Assembly (NCBI GenBank): GCA_035308365.1
Contig: DATGGU010000018.1
Span: 1-6,929, forward strand
Length of the DNA: 6,929 nt
Source of the DNA: PALSA-505 sp035308365
GTDB taxonomy: Bacteria > Actinomycetota > Actinomycetes > Streptosporangiales > Streptosporangiaceae
Direction of reading: 5' to 3'
Part shown: positions 1 through 6,650 of the stretch, in pieces
Layout of the letters: every line of letters begins with the position of its first letter
How positions within the stretch are numbered: the first letter of the stretch is position 1
The notes under the pieces: model-generated
What the model was told of the DNA's origin: nothing
Database searches by the model: none
What the model saw: only the letters and a program-made list of their open reading frames with translations
Position numbers and translations under genes: made by a program

Positions 1-807
1 GTTCCTGGCGTCGGGGTTTCGCCAGGAGATCATGAATACCTGCAGGCCGCGGCCGGTCAGGTACTCCACCATGCTGCGGCCGGGTGCCAGGTCCATCACG
101 TAGAACTTGTTGATCACCGGCGGGACGATCAGCAACGGGACCTGCCGGACCGTAGGCGTGACTGGGCGGTACTGGATCAGCTCGAACACCGGCGTCCGCA
201 GCACCACCGCCCCCGGCGTGACGGCCAGGTCGACGCCGACTTCGAACGCGTCGGGCTCGACCATGGAAGGCACCCTGGGCGCTACCGCCATGTCGGCGAG
301 GAAATGCCGCAGGCCCGCCAGGACGCTGCCGCCGCCGGTGTCGACGGCGGCCTTCATGGCCGCCGGGTTCAGCAGCGGGTTGTTGCTCGGGGCCAGCGCG
401 TCGATCAGGTTGGTCAGCACGAACCCGACACGTTCGGCGTCCCCCTCGTCCAGGCCAGCTTCCGCCACGAGTCCCTGCGCCGTCTCCGCAGCGGTCAGGT
501 AGGCCTGCATGGTGCGGCGCAGCAGCGGGTTGCCCGCCCACCCCGGGTCGGCGAACCGGCGGTCTCGCCGGGACGGCTGCACCTGCGAGGTGCCCGCCGC
601 GATGCGGGTCAGTTCGCCCAGCAACTGCCGTCCCCGCCCGGCGACCAGCCGGGGCCGGGCGGCCAGCGCCGCAGCCAGGCGCAGGCCAGCGCCGCCCGGA
701 TTCACCCGGCGCAGCATGCCGGTGGCTGCGTCACTGAGCAGCAGGTCCAGGGGAGCCGCAGCCGCGTTCACCCCCGCTGACCTGACCTCTTCGCTGTCCG
801 GGCTCAT
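1..807 (-). CDS. phaC: Class I poly(3-hydroxyalkanoate) synthase PhaC, N-terminal 269 residues (runs off the left edge)
   Basis: The enzyme polymerises (R)-3-hydroxyacyl-CoA into polyhydroxyalkanoate storage polymer on cytoplasmic granules. Reading the complement from ATG 807 gives 269 open codons to the edge. Residues about 60-220 match the PhaC N-terminal domain, with the family signatures RRFADPGWAGNPLLRR (83-98) and LTNLIDALAPSNNPLLNPAA (131-150). The start of the alpha/beta-hydrolase core follows at 223-269 (VPLLIVPPVINKFYVMDL, then ISWRNPD). Full-length class I enzymes have roughly 560-600 residues, so the lipase-like box with the catalytic Cys and the Asp/His partners lie outside the window and cannot be checked. 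The start is supported by a GGAGG ribosome-binding site 9 nt upstream (complement of about 817-821). The gene is divergent from the remnants to its right. No phasin or phaA/phaB gene is visible. The family call is very secure; activity is not testable here. Confidence 0.95.
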   Translation of the reverse strand, partial: MSPDSEEVRSAGVNAAAAPLDLLLSDAATGMLRRVNPGGAGLRLAAALAARPRLVAGRGRQLLGELTRIAAGTSQVQPSRRDRRFADPGWAGNPLLRRTMQAYLTAAETAQGLVAEAGLDEGDAERVGFVLTNLIDALAPSNNPLLNPAAMKAAVDTGGGSVLAGLRHFLADMAVAPRVPSMVEPDAFEVGVDLAVTPGAVVLRTPVFELIQYRPVTPTVRQVPLLIVPPVINKFYVMDLAPGRSMVEYLTGRGLQVFMISWRNPDARN

Positions 808-861
808 GATCTTCGTCCTCCAGCCCGAGCGTAGGCCGCGGCGCTCGCTCTTCCATTGTTC

Positions 862-874
862 CCTCGTCACGAGG
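862..874. repeat. Short inverted repeat CCTCG-TCA-CGAGG upstream of phaC
   Basis: Two perfect 5-bp arms are separated by 3 bp, about 55 bp upstream of the phaC start and within the 226-bp divergent intergenic region (808-1033). It could be an operator for phaC, but arms this short arise often in GC-rich DNA, so the functional reading is a guess. I saw no convincing -10 element for phaC on the complementary strand next to it. Confidence 0.25.
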
Positions 875-911
875 CTGCCAACGGGCATGGTCCCGCGAGC
901 ACAGCGACCCC

Positions 912-942
912 TTGACTTGGGAGAAAACACACCCGCTAGACA
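912..942 (+). promoter_or_regulatory. Possible rightward promoter (TTGACT ... TAGACA)
   Basis: TTGACT (912-917) resembles a -35 hexamer. TAGACA (937-942) resembles an actinobacterial -10 but sits at 19-bp spacing, while at 17-bp spacing the hexamer is the poorer GCTAGA. The spacer is A-rich compared with its surroundings. It lies about 100 bp upstream of the acyltransferase remnant and would have been its promoter when that gene was whole. The rest of 808-1033 holds no gene I can support. Support is weak. Confidence 0.25.
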
Positions 943-1033
943 CCTTTCTGGAGGTCGACGAGGCGCCAAGGGCTGACATGGAGTTCTCGCGCAAGACCGA
1001 ACACGCGGAGACCGCGCGGCAACGGCCGCGCCG

Positions 1034-1297
1034 TTGCCGATGACGGCCGCAGCATCGGACCGCAAGACCCGCCCGCTGACAGCCCCACGCGCGCGAACAG
1101 TCCAGGTGCACCCGTTCCCGGGCACCCGGCACCTGGTCACCGCGGCGCTACGATCCGGCCGCCACAAGACCCCGATGTACGGGTTTGTCGACGTGGATGT
1201 GACGGTAGCCAAACGTCTGCTCGCCGCAGCCGACCCGCCGTCGTCAATGACGGCGTTCCTGGCCGCCAGCGTGGCCCGCGCCGCCGCGGCACACCCG
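1034..1297 (+). pseudogene. N-terminal fragment of a 2-oxo acid dehydrogenase E2-like acyltransferase
   Basis: From TTG 1034 or ATG 1040 the translation includes VQVHPFPGTRHLVTAALRSG, then TPMYGFVDVDVTVAKRLLAA and MTAFLAASVARAAAAHP. This is the start of the small, stand-alone E2 (dihydrolipoamide acyltransferase catalytic-domain, CAT-like) proteins of actinobacteria. Recognisable similarity stops at about 1297. The frame stays open to 1882, but that stretch is an Arg/Pro/Ser-rich off-frame reading of the kinase remnant that follows. The rest of the catalytic domain, including the family's catalytic His motif near the C-terminus, is therefore missing. No good ribosome-binding site precedes either start. 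I infer a deletion that fused this gene to the next. The family call rests on my recognition of the pattern, not on a search. Confidence 0.7.
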
Positions 1298-2001
1298 TCA
1301 ACGGGCCAGATCAGATCGAGGCGCTGCTATACACCGGCGCGCGGGCTGCCGGACCTCCACCCGACCAAGGACTGCGCACGCTGGAACTCGTTGCGGCGCA
1401 CGCCGAGCTTTCCTTGCACCAGGAAGCAGTGCGCAAACAGGAGACCGAGCTGGCGATGCTCCGCGACTGGCAGCGCATCGCCACTCAACTGCACGACTCC
1501 GTTGCCCAGATGCTGTTCACAATCGGCGTCGCCGCCCACTACGCACGCCAGCAAGCCGACCCCGCCGCCCTCACCGCCGCGCTGGAAGAGATCGAAAACA
1601 CCGCAGCTCAAGCGCGCAGCGAGCTACAGGCCTCACTGCACCAGCTCAGCCAGCCGGCCGAGGGACTGGCGTTTGAAGCGCGGCTGGCTGGCGAAGCCCG
1701 CTTGTTCGAACGGACCACAGACTGCAGGGTTGAGATCACCGGACGGGGCTGGCGCCGAGACCTATCTCAGCCCATCGAGGACCTGCTCATCGACACCGCC
1801 CTGGAAGGGCTCCGTAATGCGGTCAAGTACGAGCAGGCGCGGGCAGCCATCGTGCACCTGGCCTACGAGCGCGACGCGGTGACGCTGGTACTGCAAGCCG
1901 GCACCCGGACCCTCCAGCGCGGGCATCTGGGAAAAGACCATCACACCGGCACGTTCCAGTCTCGCCGTCTGGAGGCATCGCAGGACGTTCTGCCCCCGTA
2001 G
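1298..2001 (+). pseudogene. Truncated NarL/LuxR-type sensor histidine kinase (HisKA_3) remnant
   Basis: In the frame ending at TAG 2001, the translation enters a kinase at about 1309 (DQIEALLYTGARAAG), consistent with the end of a GAF sensor domain and its linker helix. It then shows the dimerisation/phosphoacceptor motif RIATQLHDSVAQMLFTIGVA with the phosphorylatable His at codon 1492-1494. A HATPase start with an N-box-like segment (EGLRNAVKYEQA, about 1804-1839) follows. After LVLQ (about 1900) the DDG nucleotide-binding motif expected next is absent and the tail is unrelated. The sensor part and the catalytic G-boxes are therefore lost and the protein could not phosphorylate itself. A TTG at 1414 could serve as a start but lacks a convincing Shine-Dalgarno sequence. 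It overlaps nothing intact and its frame differs from the acyltransferase piece upstream. Confidence 0.75.
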
Positions 2002-2084
2002 CTAGCGTCCTGGCAGGCGCCGGTTCGCTCTGTGGGTATCACCGCAGTTTCCCAGAGCCAAGCCGGCTGCCCGCCAGCGAAGAG

Positions 2085-2108
2085 TGCCAGCGCCCGTCTC
2101 CGCTGGCA
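2085..2108. repeat. Perfect 8+8 inverted repeat between the kinase remnant and the glycosidase promoter
   Basis: TGCCAGCG (2085-2092) and CGCTGGCA (2101-2108) are perfect reverse complements around an 8-nt loop, ending 9 bp before the TTGACA hexamer. A further direct copy of GCCAGCG lies at 2073-2079. There is no T-run, so it would be a U-less hairpin terminator at best. Its position just upstream of the -35 equally suits a regulator-binding site. Both readings are inference; the symmetry itself is directly visible. Confidence 0.5.
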
Positions 2109-2117
2109 AGTCACCTC

Positions 2118-2146
2118 TTGACATGTTTGTTTAGAAAGCTTACGAA
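2118..2146 (+). promoter_or_regulatory. Sigma-70-type promoter of the GH2-GH18 operon
   Basis: TTGACA (2118-2123) is an exact consensus -35. With a 17-bp spacer the -10 hexamer is TACGAA (2141-2146), which keeps the TA start but is otherwise poor, as is common for regulated actinomycete promoters. The AT-rich stretch stands out in GC-rich surroundings. Transcription starting around 2153 would leave a leader of about 60 nt before the GH2 start. Confidence 0.6.
2131..2146. promoter_or_regulatory. Imperfect palindrome overlapping the -10, candidate sugar-repressor operator
   Basis: TTAGAAAGCTTACGAA is centred on AAGCTT, and 6 of 8 symmetric base pairs match. It spans the end of the spacer and the -10 element, where a bound protein would block RNA polymerase. 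From memory, glycosidase and chitosanase genes of actinomycetes often carry AT-rich palindromes of this style bound by ROK- or LacI-family repressors. No regulator gene is in the window, so the binding protein is unknown. Confidence 0.4.
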
Positions 2147-2199
2147 CTAACTGAGTGGTCAAGCGGCGCGCCCGTCGTTTGCGGCAAGTGCCGCGGGAC

Positions 2200-2204
2200 A
2201 GGAG
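2200..2204 (+). promoter_or_regulatory. Ribosome-binding site that fixes the GH2 start at 2213
   Basis: AGGAG lies 8 nt before ATG 2213. An in-frame GTG at 2204 overlaps this motif and would be left without a Shine-Dalgarno sequence, so ATG 2213 is the better start. Confidence 0.75.
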
Positions 2205-2212
2205 TGCCAGCT

Positions 2213-5179
2213 ATGCGACAAACCATCCGCTCCCATTTTTCCCGTTCTTCCCGCTGGACTGCGACCGTCGTGGTTTCAGTCATGGCGCTGACCTGCCTGG
2301 TATCGAGTGCCCAGGGCGCCCCGGCGGTCGCCGTACCGCATGCCCGGGCCGCCACGCACCCGGCCGCTGCACACCGGGCCGCGGTGAGTGTTTCGCCGTC
2401 GGGCACCGGGGCCAGCGATATCTCCAACCTGGGCAGCAACGGCTGGGAGGTGCAGAGTAGCGCGGTCGCCACCCAGTCCGGTGCGCAGATCTCTACCCCG
2501 GGTTTCAACACCTCCACCTGGCTGCCGGTCACCAACGACGACGGCGGTGCGCCGGGCACCGAGATCGAGGCCCTGGCGCAGAACGGCCAGTGTCCTGGCG
2601 ACACGGCACTCCAGCCGGTGAACCAGTCCACCAGCAGCCCGAACAGCGTCTTTTACTCCAACAACATGCAGCTGTGCTACGGCTACATGGCTAAGATCGG
2701 CCCCGACTCGGTCAGCGAGTTCGACGTGCCCTGGTGGTGGCGCACCGACTTCACGCCGAACCTGGCCACGGGCCAGACCGCCACGCTGATCGTCAACGGG
2801 GTCATCGGCTCGGCCAGCGTTTGGGTGAACGGCACTGAGGTCGCCACCTCCAGCACCGTCACCGGCGACTACACGCGGTTCACGTTCAACATCACGAACC
2901 TGATCGTCGCCGGGACCAACTCACTGGCGATCGAGGTCAACCCGAACGATCCGACCAGCATGTACACCCTGGACAATGTGGACTGGACCCAGATCCCCCC
3001 GGACAACAACACCGGCATCCAGTTCCCGGTCCAGTTCCAGGCAGACGGGGCACTCGCGGTCGGTAACTCGCACGTCAACCAGACCGACGCCGCTAACCTG
3101 TCCAGCGCAGCTCTGACTGTCAAGACCGATGTCACCAACGACACCACGGCCGCCCAAGCCGCCACGGTGACCGCCACCATCACCCCGCCGAACGGCGGAA
3201 CGCCGATCACCGTCACCCAGAACGTCACGGTCCCGGCCAGCACGACCCAGACCATCCAGTTCGCCTCGAGCGCCTATCCGAGCCTGACCATCACCAGCCC
3301 GCAGGTCTGGTGGCCGTATCAGCTCGGCGCTCAGCCCCTCTACACGCTTGCCGTCAGCGTCGCCCAGGGCAGCACGACCTACAACACGACCACAGAAACC
3401 TTCGGTATCAGGACCGTCACGTCCTACCTGACGGGCTCGAACGCCATCGAGCCATCCGGCGCAAGGGCCTTCAAGATCAACGGCGTCCCCATTGTCATCA
3501 GAGGCGGCGGCTGGGATCCGAACCTGTTCCTGCACTACTCGGCCGCCGACACAGCCAAGCAGATCGCCCTGATGAAGAACATGGGCGTCAACGCGATCCG
3601 GCTTGAGGGCCACATCATGCCGAACGACTGGTTCGAGCAGATGGACCAGGCCGGCATCCTGGTGAACGGCGGATTCCAGTGCTGCGACGCCTGGCAGGTC
3701 AGCGGCAGCCTCACCACGGCGCAGCAGAACATACTGCAGAACTCGGCGCAGACCATCGGCACGAACCTGCGCAACCACCCGAGCGTGTTCAGCTTCCAGT
3801 GGTCCGACAACCAGCCCACAAGCCAGCAGGAGCAGGTGTCGGAGGCCGGCTTCCAGGCGGCGGACTTCTGGCCGCAGACCCCGCTCATCGCCTCGGCCGA
3901 GTACAAGAGCACGACAACGCTCGGCCCCTCGGGCGAAAAGGAGGGGCCCTACGACTGGGTGCCACCGGACTACTGGTACGACACCACAAACCTCGGCACC
4001 GACTCAACCGTGACCAACGCCGGTGCCGCCTGGGGCTACGACAGCGAGGAGAGCTCCGGCGACACCATCCCGACGATGGACTCGCTGAACCGGTTCATGT
4101 CCGCCAGCGACCTGTCCAACTTGTGGCAGAACACCAAGTACAACCAGTACCACGCCAACTACGAGCCACATTGCAAGATCGGCTACTCGTTCGGCACGCT
4201 GTGCCACTTCGATACCGCCCTGTCGAGCAGGTACGGCCAGTGGTCGAGCCTGGCCCAGTACGTGGAGGAAGCCCAGGCCCAGGACTACGAGAACACCAGG
4301 GCCCAGTTCGAGGCGTTCATCGACCACGCCAACAACACCCCGCTCCCCTCGACCGGGACCATCTACTGGCAGATGAACAAGGGCTGGCCGAGCCTGCTGT
4401 GGAACCTGTACAACAACGACGGCGACCAGGCCGGCAGCTACCTCGGCGCCCAGGAGGCGAACCGCAGCCTGCACGCCATCTACGCCCTCGACACCGGCAC
4501 GGTCACCTTGGACAACCTGAGCAATACCACCCAGGCCGGCCTGTCGGTGGAGTCGAAGGTCTACAACCTGGCCGGGACCGTGCTCGACAGCCAGAGCGCC
4601 AGCAACATCAGCCTGGCCAGCCAGCAGGTCCTGACGAACGTGCTGACGCCGAAGGTGCCAGCCACCGGCAGCAGCCCGGTCCAGACCTACTTCGTCGAAC
4701 TGCAACTCACCCAGAACGGCACCCTGGTGGACCGGAACGTCTACTGGCTGTCCACCCAGCCGGACGTGGTGAACTGGGGCAAGACGCTCGGCCAGCCGCA
4801 GGGGACGATGAACCAGTACGCGAACCTGCAGGCGCTGCACACGCTGCCGACCTCGTCCATCACGGCCACCGCCAGCACAGTCGATCAGGCCGGGCCTGAC
4901 GGTGCGGACCGCGCCACCACGGTCACGATCACCAACACGTCAAGCTCCACGGTCGCCTTCCTGCTGCGCGCCGACATGCGCCGCGGTACCGCCAGCGGCC
5001 AGGAACTGCCCGGCGACAACGAACTGCAGTCCTCGATTTGGCAGGACAACGACATCACGCTGTTCCCCGGCGAGTCCCAGACCTTCACCGTCACCTGGAA
5101 CTCCGCTGACCTGCAAGGCGCCACCGCAGTTGTCAGCGTGTCCGGCTGGAACATCCCCAAGATCGACATTCTGGCATAA
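2213..5179 (+). CDS. Secreted GH2 glycosidase of the exo-beta-D-glucosaminidase (CsxA-like) subfamily
   Basis: The product has 988 residues. An Arg-rich n-region and hydrophobic stretch (about 15-33) form a signal peptide with likely cleavage near AQGAPA (33-38), so it acts outside the cell. Domains in order are a jelly-roll sugar-binding domain (about 75-265, with WWWRTDF at 174-180), an Ig-like domain (about 295-410), the TIM-barrel catalytic domain (about 415-735), and two C-terminal Ig-like domains (about 750-850 and 885-988). By remembered alignment to Amycolatopsis CsxA, the acid/base is Asp532 (SFQWSD) and the nucleophile Glu612 (WGYDSEES). RLEGH with Glu465, the Cys pair 490-491 and IPTMDSL after the nucleophile are also shared. 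Family members remove GlcN from the non-reducing end of chitosan oligosaccharides. Unlike CsxA it has no C-terminal CBM35, and some pocket residues differ (Met469, Phe488, Gln489), so the exact substrate is uncertain; another exo-beta-glycosidase activity is possible. It is the first gene of an operon with the GH18 gene 73 bp downstream. Confidence 0.9.
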   Translation: MRQTIRSHFSRSSRWTATVVVSVMALTCLVSSAQGAPAVAVPHARAATHPAAAHRAAVSVSPSGTGASDISNLGSNGWEVQSSAVATQSGAQISTPGFNTSTWLPVTNDDGGAPGTEIEALAQNGQCPGDTALQPVNQSTSSPNSVFYSNNMQLCYGYMAKIGPDSVSEFDVPWWWRTDFTPNLATGQTATLIVNGVIGSASVWVNGTEVATSSTVTGDYTRFTFNITNLIVAGTNSLAIEVNPNDPTSMYTLDNVDWTQIPPDNNTGIQFPVQFQADGALAVGNSHVNQTDAANLSSAALTVKTDVTNDTTAAQAATVTATITPPNGGTPITVTQNVTVPASTTQTIQFASSAYPSLTITSPQVWWPYQLGAQPLYTLAVSVAQGSTTYNTTTETFGIRTVTSYLTGSNAIEPSGARAFKINGVPIVIRGGGWDPNLFLHYSAADTAKQIALMKNMGVNAIRLEGHIMPNDWFEQMDQAGILVNGGFQCCDAWQVSGSLTTAQQNILQNSAQTIGTNLRNHPSVFSFQWSDNQPTSQQEQVSEAGFQAADFWPQTPLIASAEYKSTTTLGPSGEKEGPYDWVPPDYWYDTTNLGTDSTVTNAGAAWGYDSEESSGDTIPTMDSLNRFMSASDLSNLWQNTKYNQYHANYEPHCKIGYSFGTLCHFDTALSSRYGQWSSLAQYVEEAQAQDYENTRAQFEAFIDHANNTPLPSTGTIYWQMNKGWPSLLWNLYNNDGDQAGSYLGAQEANRSLHAIYALDTGTVTLDNLSNTTQAGLSVESKVYNLAGTVLDSQSASNISLASQQVLTNVLTPKVPATGSSPVQTYFVELQLTQNGTLVDRNVYWLSTQPDVVNWGKTLGQPQGTMNQYANLQALHTLPTSSITATASTVDQAGPDGADRATTVTITNTSSSTVAFLLRADMRRGTASGQELPGDNELQSSIWQDNDITLFPGESQTFTVTWNSADLQGATAVVSVSGWNIPKIDILA

Positions 5180-5242
5180 CGAATCCCCGGAGTCAGCCTG
5201 CGAATCCGCGCGGCTGCCATGCTCTGATCCGGAAAGCCCAAT

Positions 5243-5247
5243 GGGAG
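5243..5247 (+). promoter_or_regulatory. Ribosome-binding site that decides the GH18 start at 5253
   Basis: GGGAG ends 5 nt before ATG 5253. The in-frame ATG at 5241 overlaps the upstream edge of this motif and has only a weaker GGAAAG before it. The shorter start also gives a cleaner signal peptide beginning MRLRHR. Confidence 0.6.
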
Positions 5248-5252
5248 ACCTC

Positions 5253-6293
5253 ATGAGACTCCGCCACCGCGCCGCTCTTGGTTTGATCATCTCCGCCGCC
5301 GTGGCCTGGCCCGCGGCCGGAACCGTGACCGCGGCGGCCGCATATACGGCGCTGCCCGTGCACGTCTACGCCCCCTACTACGAGACCTATCTGGCCCCGA
5401 ACACCCCCAGCATCACCGCGACCGCCCAGGCATCCGGGGCCAAATACTTCTCGCTGGCGTTCCTCCAGGCCACCTCGAAGGGCTCGTGCAGTATCGACTG
5501 GAACAGCAACTCCAGCCAGCCGCTCGGCTACTACAACTCCGATATCGCCTCACTGCGGGCGCTAGGCGGCGACGTGATCCCGACCTTCGGCGGCTACAGC
5601 GCCGACCAGGGCGGCACCGAGATCGCCGACTCGTGCACCAACGTCAGCCAGATCGCCGCCGACTACGAACAGGTGATCACCACGCTCGGCGTCACCCGGC
5701 TGGACATGGACGTCGAGGCCAAGTCGCTGAACAATACCGCCGGGATCGACCGGCGGAACAAGGCGATCGCGCTGACCGAGCAGTGGGCCGCGGCAAACGG
5801 CATCCCGCTGCAGATCCAGTACACCCTCCCGGTGGAGCAATACGGGCTGGACACCAACGGGGAGGCCGTACTGCAAAACGCCGTCGCCAACGCCGTGACC
5901 GTGAGTTCGGTCAACATCATGGTGTTCGACTATTACATCTCCGGTGAGGGCGTGGTGAACATGGGCCAGGCGGCGGTCAACGCGGCGACCAACACCCACG
6001 CCCAGCTTGCCACCATCTTCCCGTCCCTGACCTCGGCGCAGATCTGGAACATGGAAGGGATGACGATGCTGCCCGGCATCGACGACTACCCGAAGAAGAC
6101 CGAGGTGACCTACCTGACTGATGCGCAGACGATGCTGAGCTTCGCCCAGACCAATGGCATGAACTTCCTGTCCATCTGGGCGATCCAGCGTGACAACGGC
6201 GGCTGCCCCGGCACCCGGGACAGCAACACCTGCTCAGGCATCACCCAGAACACCTGGGACTTCAGCCACCTTCTCGAAACATTCACCAGCTGA
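5253..6293 (+). CDS. Secreted single-domain GH18 chitinase-like protein
   Basis: The product has 346 residues. Residues 1-30 are a signal peptide (MRLRHR followed by a hydrophobic core, Ala-rich cleavage site before Tyr31), so it is exported. The rest is one GH18 TIM barrel. The SxGG-like strand is TFGG (111-114). The catalytic strand reads LDMDVEA, giving the DxDxE core with Asp151, Asp153 and proton donor Glu155; the outer first Asp of DxxDxDxE is Thr148. The barrel strand with the Asp-Tyr pair is IMVFDYYISG (Asp226, Tyr227), and the pocket-closing Trp309 lies in SIWAIQRDNGGCPG. Family GH18 enzymes cleave beta-1,4-GlcNAc links with retention through substrate-assisted catalysis. The pattern resembles the short ChiD-like actinobacterial group. 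No chitin-binding module is present. It follows the GH2 gene by 73 bp with no terminator visible, so co-transcription is likely. An open frame extends upstream into the GH2 gene, but that part is an off-frame reading of GH2. Confidence 0.9.
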   Translation: MRLRHRAALGLIISAAVAWPAAGTVTAAAAYTALPVHVYAPYYETYLAPNTPSITATAQASGAKYFSLAFLQATSKGSCSIDWNSNSSQPLGYYNSDIASLRALGGDVIPTFGGYSADQGGTEIADSCTNVSQIAADYEQVITTLGVTRLDMDVEAKSLNNTAGIDRRNKAIALTEQWAAANGIPLQIQYTLPVEQYGLDTNGEAVLQNAVANAVTVSSVNIMVFDYYISGEGVVNMGQAAVNAATNTHAQLATIFPSLTSAQIWNMEGMTMLPGIDDYPKKTEVTYLTDAQTMLSFAQTNGMNFLSIWAIQRDNGGCPGTRDSNTCSGITQNTWDFSHLLETFTS

Positions 6294-6589
6294 CCTAAAC
6301 GCCCCGAACGTATCCCCGGGAGGAGGTGTCCATTCATCTCTGAAGGAGCGGGTGGGCCCGTCCGCTGCCACCGGTGGCCTCCAGCAGGTCGGTGATGAAC
6401 TGCTGGGCCGAGGTGGAGGGCCGGGTTTTGACCAGGGAGTGCTACGCACTCTTCCAAGCCGGGAAGCTATGTGCCTAGCCCTGATCTTCATGGGGGCTGA
6501 TGGGCTGCCGCTGGCTGGCGTGGTGGCAGCTTCCTGGGATGGATTTTAGGGTCTGGGTATGACCTGGCCCCGGCTGTCGGGCCGGGTTG
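6294..6589. other. Stretch with no supported gene between the chitinase and the insertion sequence
   Basis: I see no gene here. Open frames on both strands give Pro/Arg/Ser-rich products typical of chance reading in GC-rich DNA. One short complementary-strand stretch (about 6345-6449) reads SLVKTRPSTSAQQFITDLLE, which looks more protein-like, but it is closed by stops on both sides after 35 codons. Small hairpins include CTTCC/GGAAG near 6450-6466 and CCCGGC/GCCGGG at 6569-6586. The outer end of the insertion sequence probably lies somewhere in this stretch, but I could not locate its terminal repeat. Confidence 0.5.
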
Positions 6590-6618
6590 CCGGGGGTTCC
6601 ACGGGCCCCGGGGTTTTT
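6590..6618 (+). terminator. Intrinsic-terminator-like hairpin with T-run, rightward
   Basis: CCGGGG (6590-6595) pairs with CCCCGG (6606-6611) around a 10-nt loop. GG and then five T residues (6614-6618) follow, continuing T-rich (CTTCC). In this orientation it would stop rightward transcripts from the GH2-GH18 operon before they run antisense through the transposase gene. It sits 33 bp past the transposase stop and may belong to the insertion sequence itself. Confidence 0.5.
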
Positions 6619-6650
6619 CTTCCTTGCTCGCTGGAACGGGTTCTTGCTGG

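Noticed and set aside
978..1043. Small rightward ORF starting ATG 978 (21 codons)
   Set aside because: The GGAGG upstream is 23 nt away, the product is Arg-rich without a pattern, and it ends as the acyltransferase remnant starts. It could at most be a leader peptide.
731..1132. Complementary-strand frame covering the phaC upstream region
   Set aside because: It overlaps phaC in another frame, has low-complexity Arg/Gly/Ser content, and the phaC start with a good ribosome-binding site accounts for this strand.
1298..1882. Continuation of the acyltransferase frame to 1882 as one 282-residue protein
   Set aside because: After 1297 the residues are Arg/Pro/Ser/Thr-rich without family similarity, while the other frame reads a clear histidine kinase over the same DNA.
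1980..1993. Near-palindrome GCAGGACGTTCTGC at the end of the kinase remnant
   Set aside because: It matches 12 of 14 positions but sits inside decayed coding sequence away from any promoter, so chance is the simplest explanation.
2285..2300. Possible lipoprotein signal at Cys28 of the GH2 protein
   Set aside because: The residues before the Cys (ALT) do not fit a lipobox, and an ordinary cleavage site lies just downstream.
4902..5252. Open frame extending the GH18 gene upstream into the GH2 gene (463-residue reading)
   Set aside because: The added residues are a Pro/Ser/Arg-rich off-frame translation of the GH2 C-terminus. A signal peptide with its own ribosome-binding site begins at 5253.
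6190..6549. Rightward frame overlapping the GH18 3' end and the gap after it
   Set aside because: It begins inside the GH18 gene in another frame, and its Pro/Gly/Ser-rich product shows no recognisable motif.
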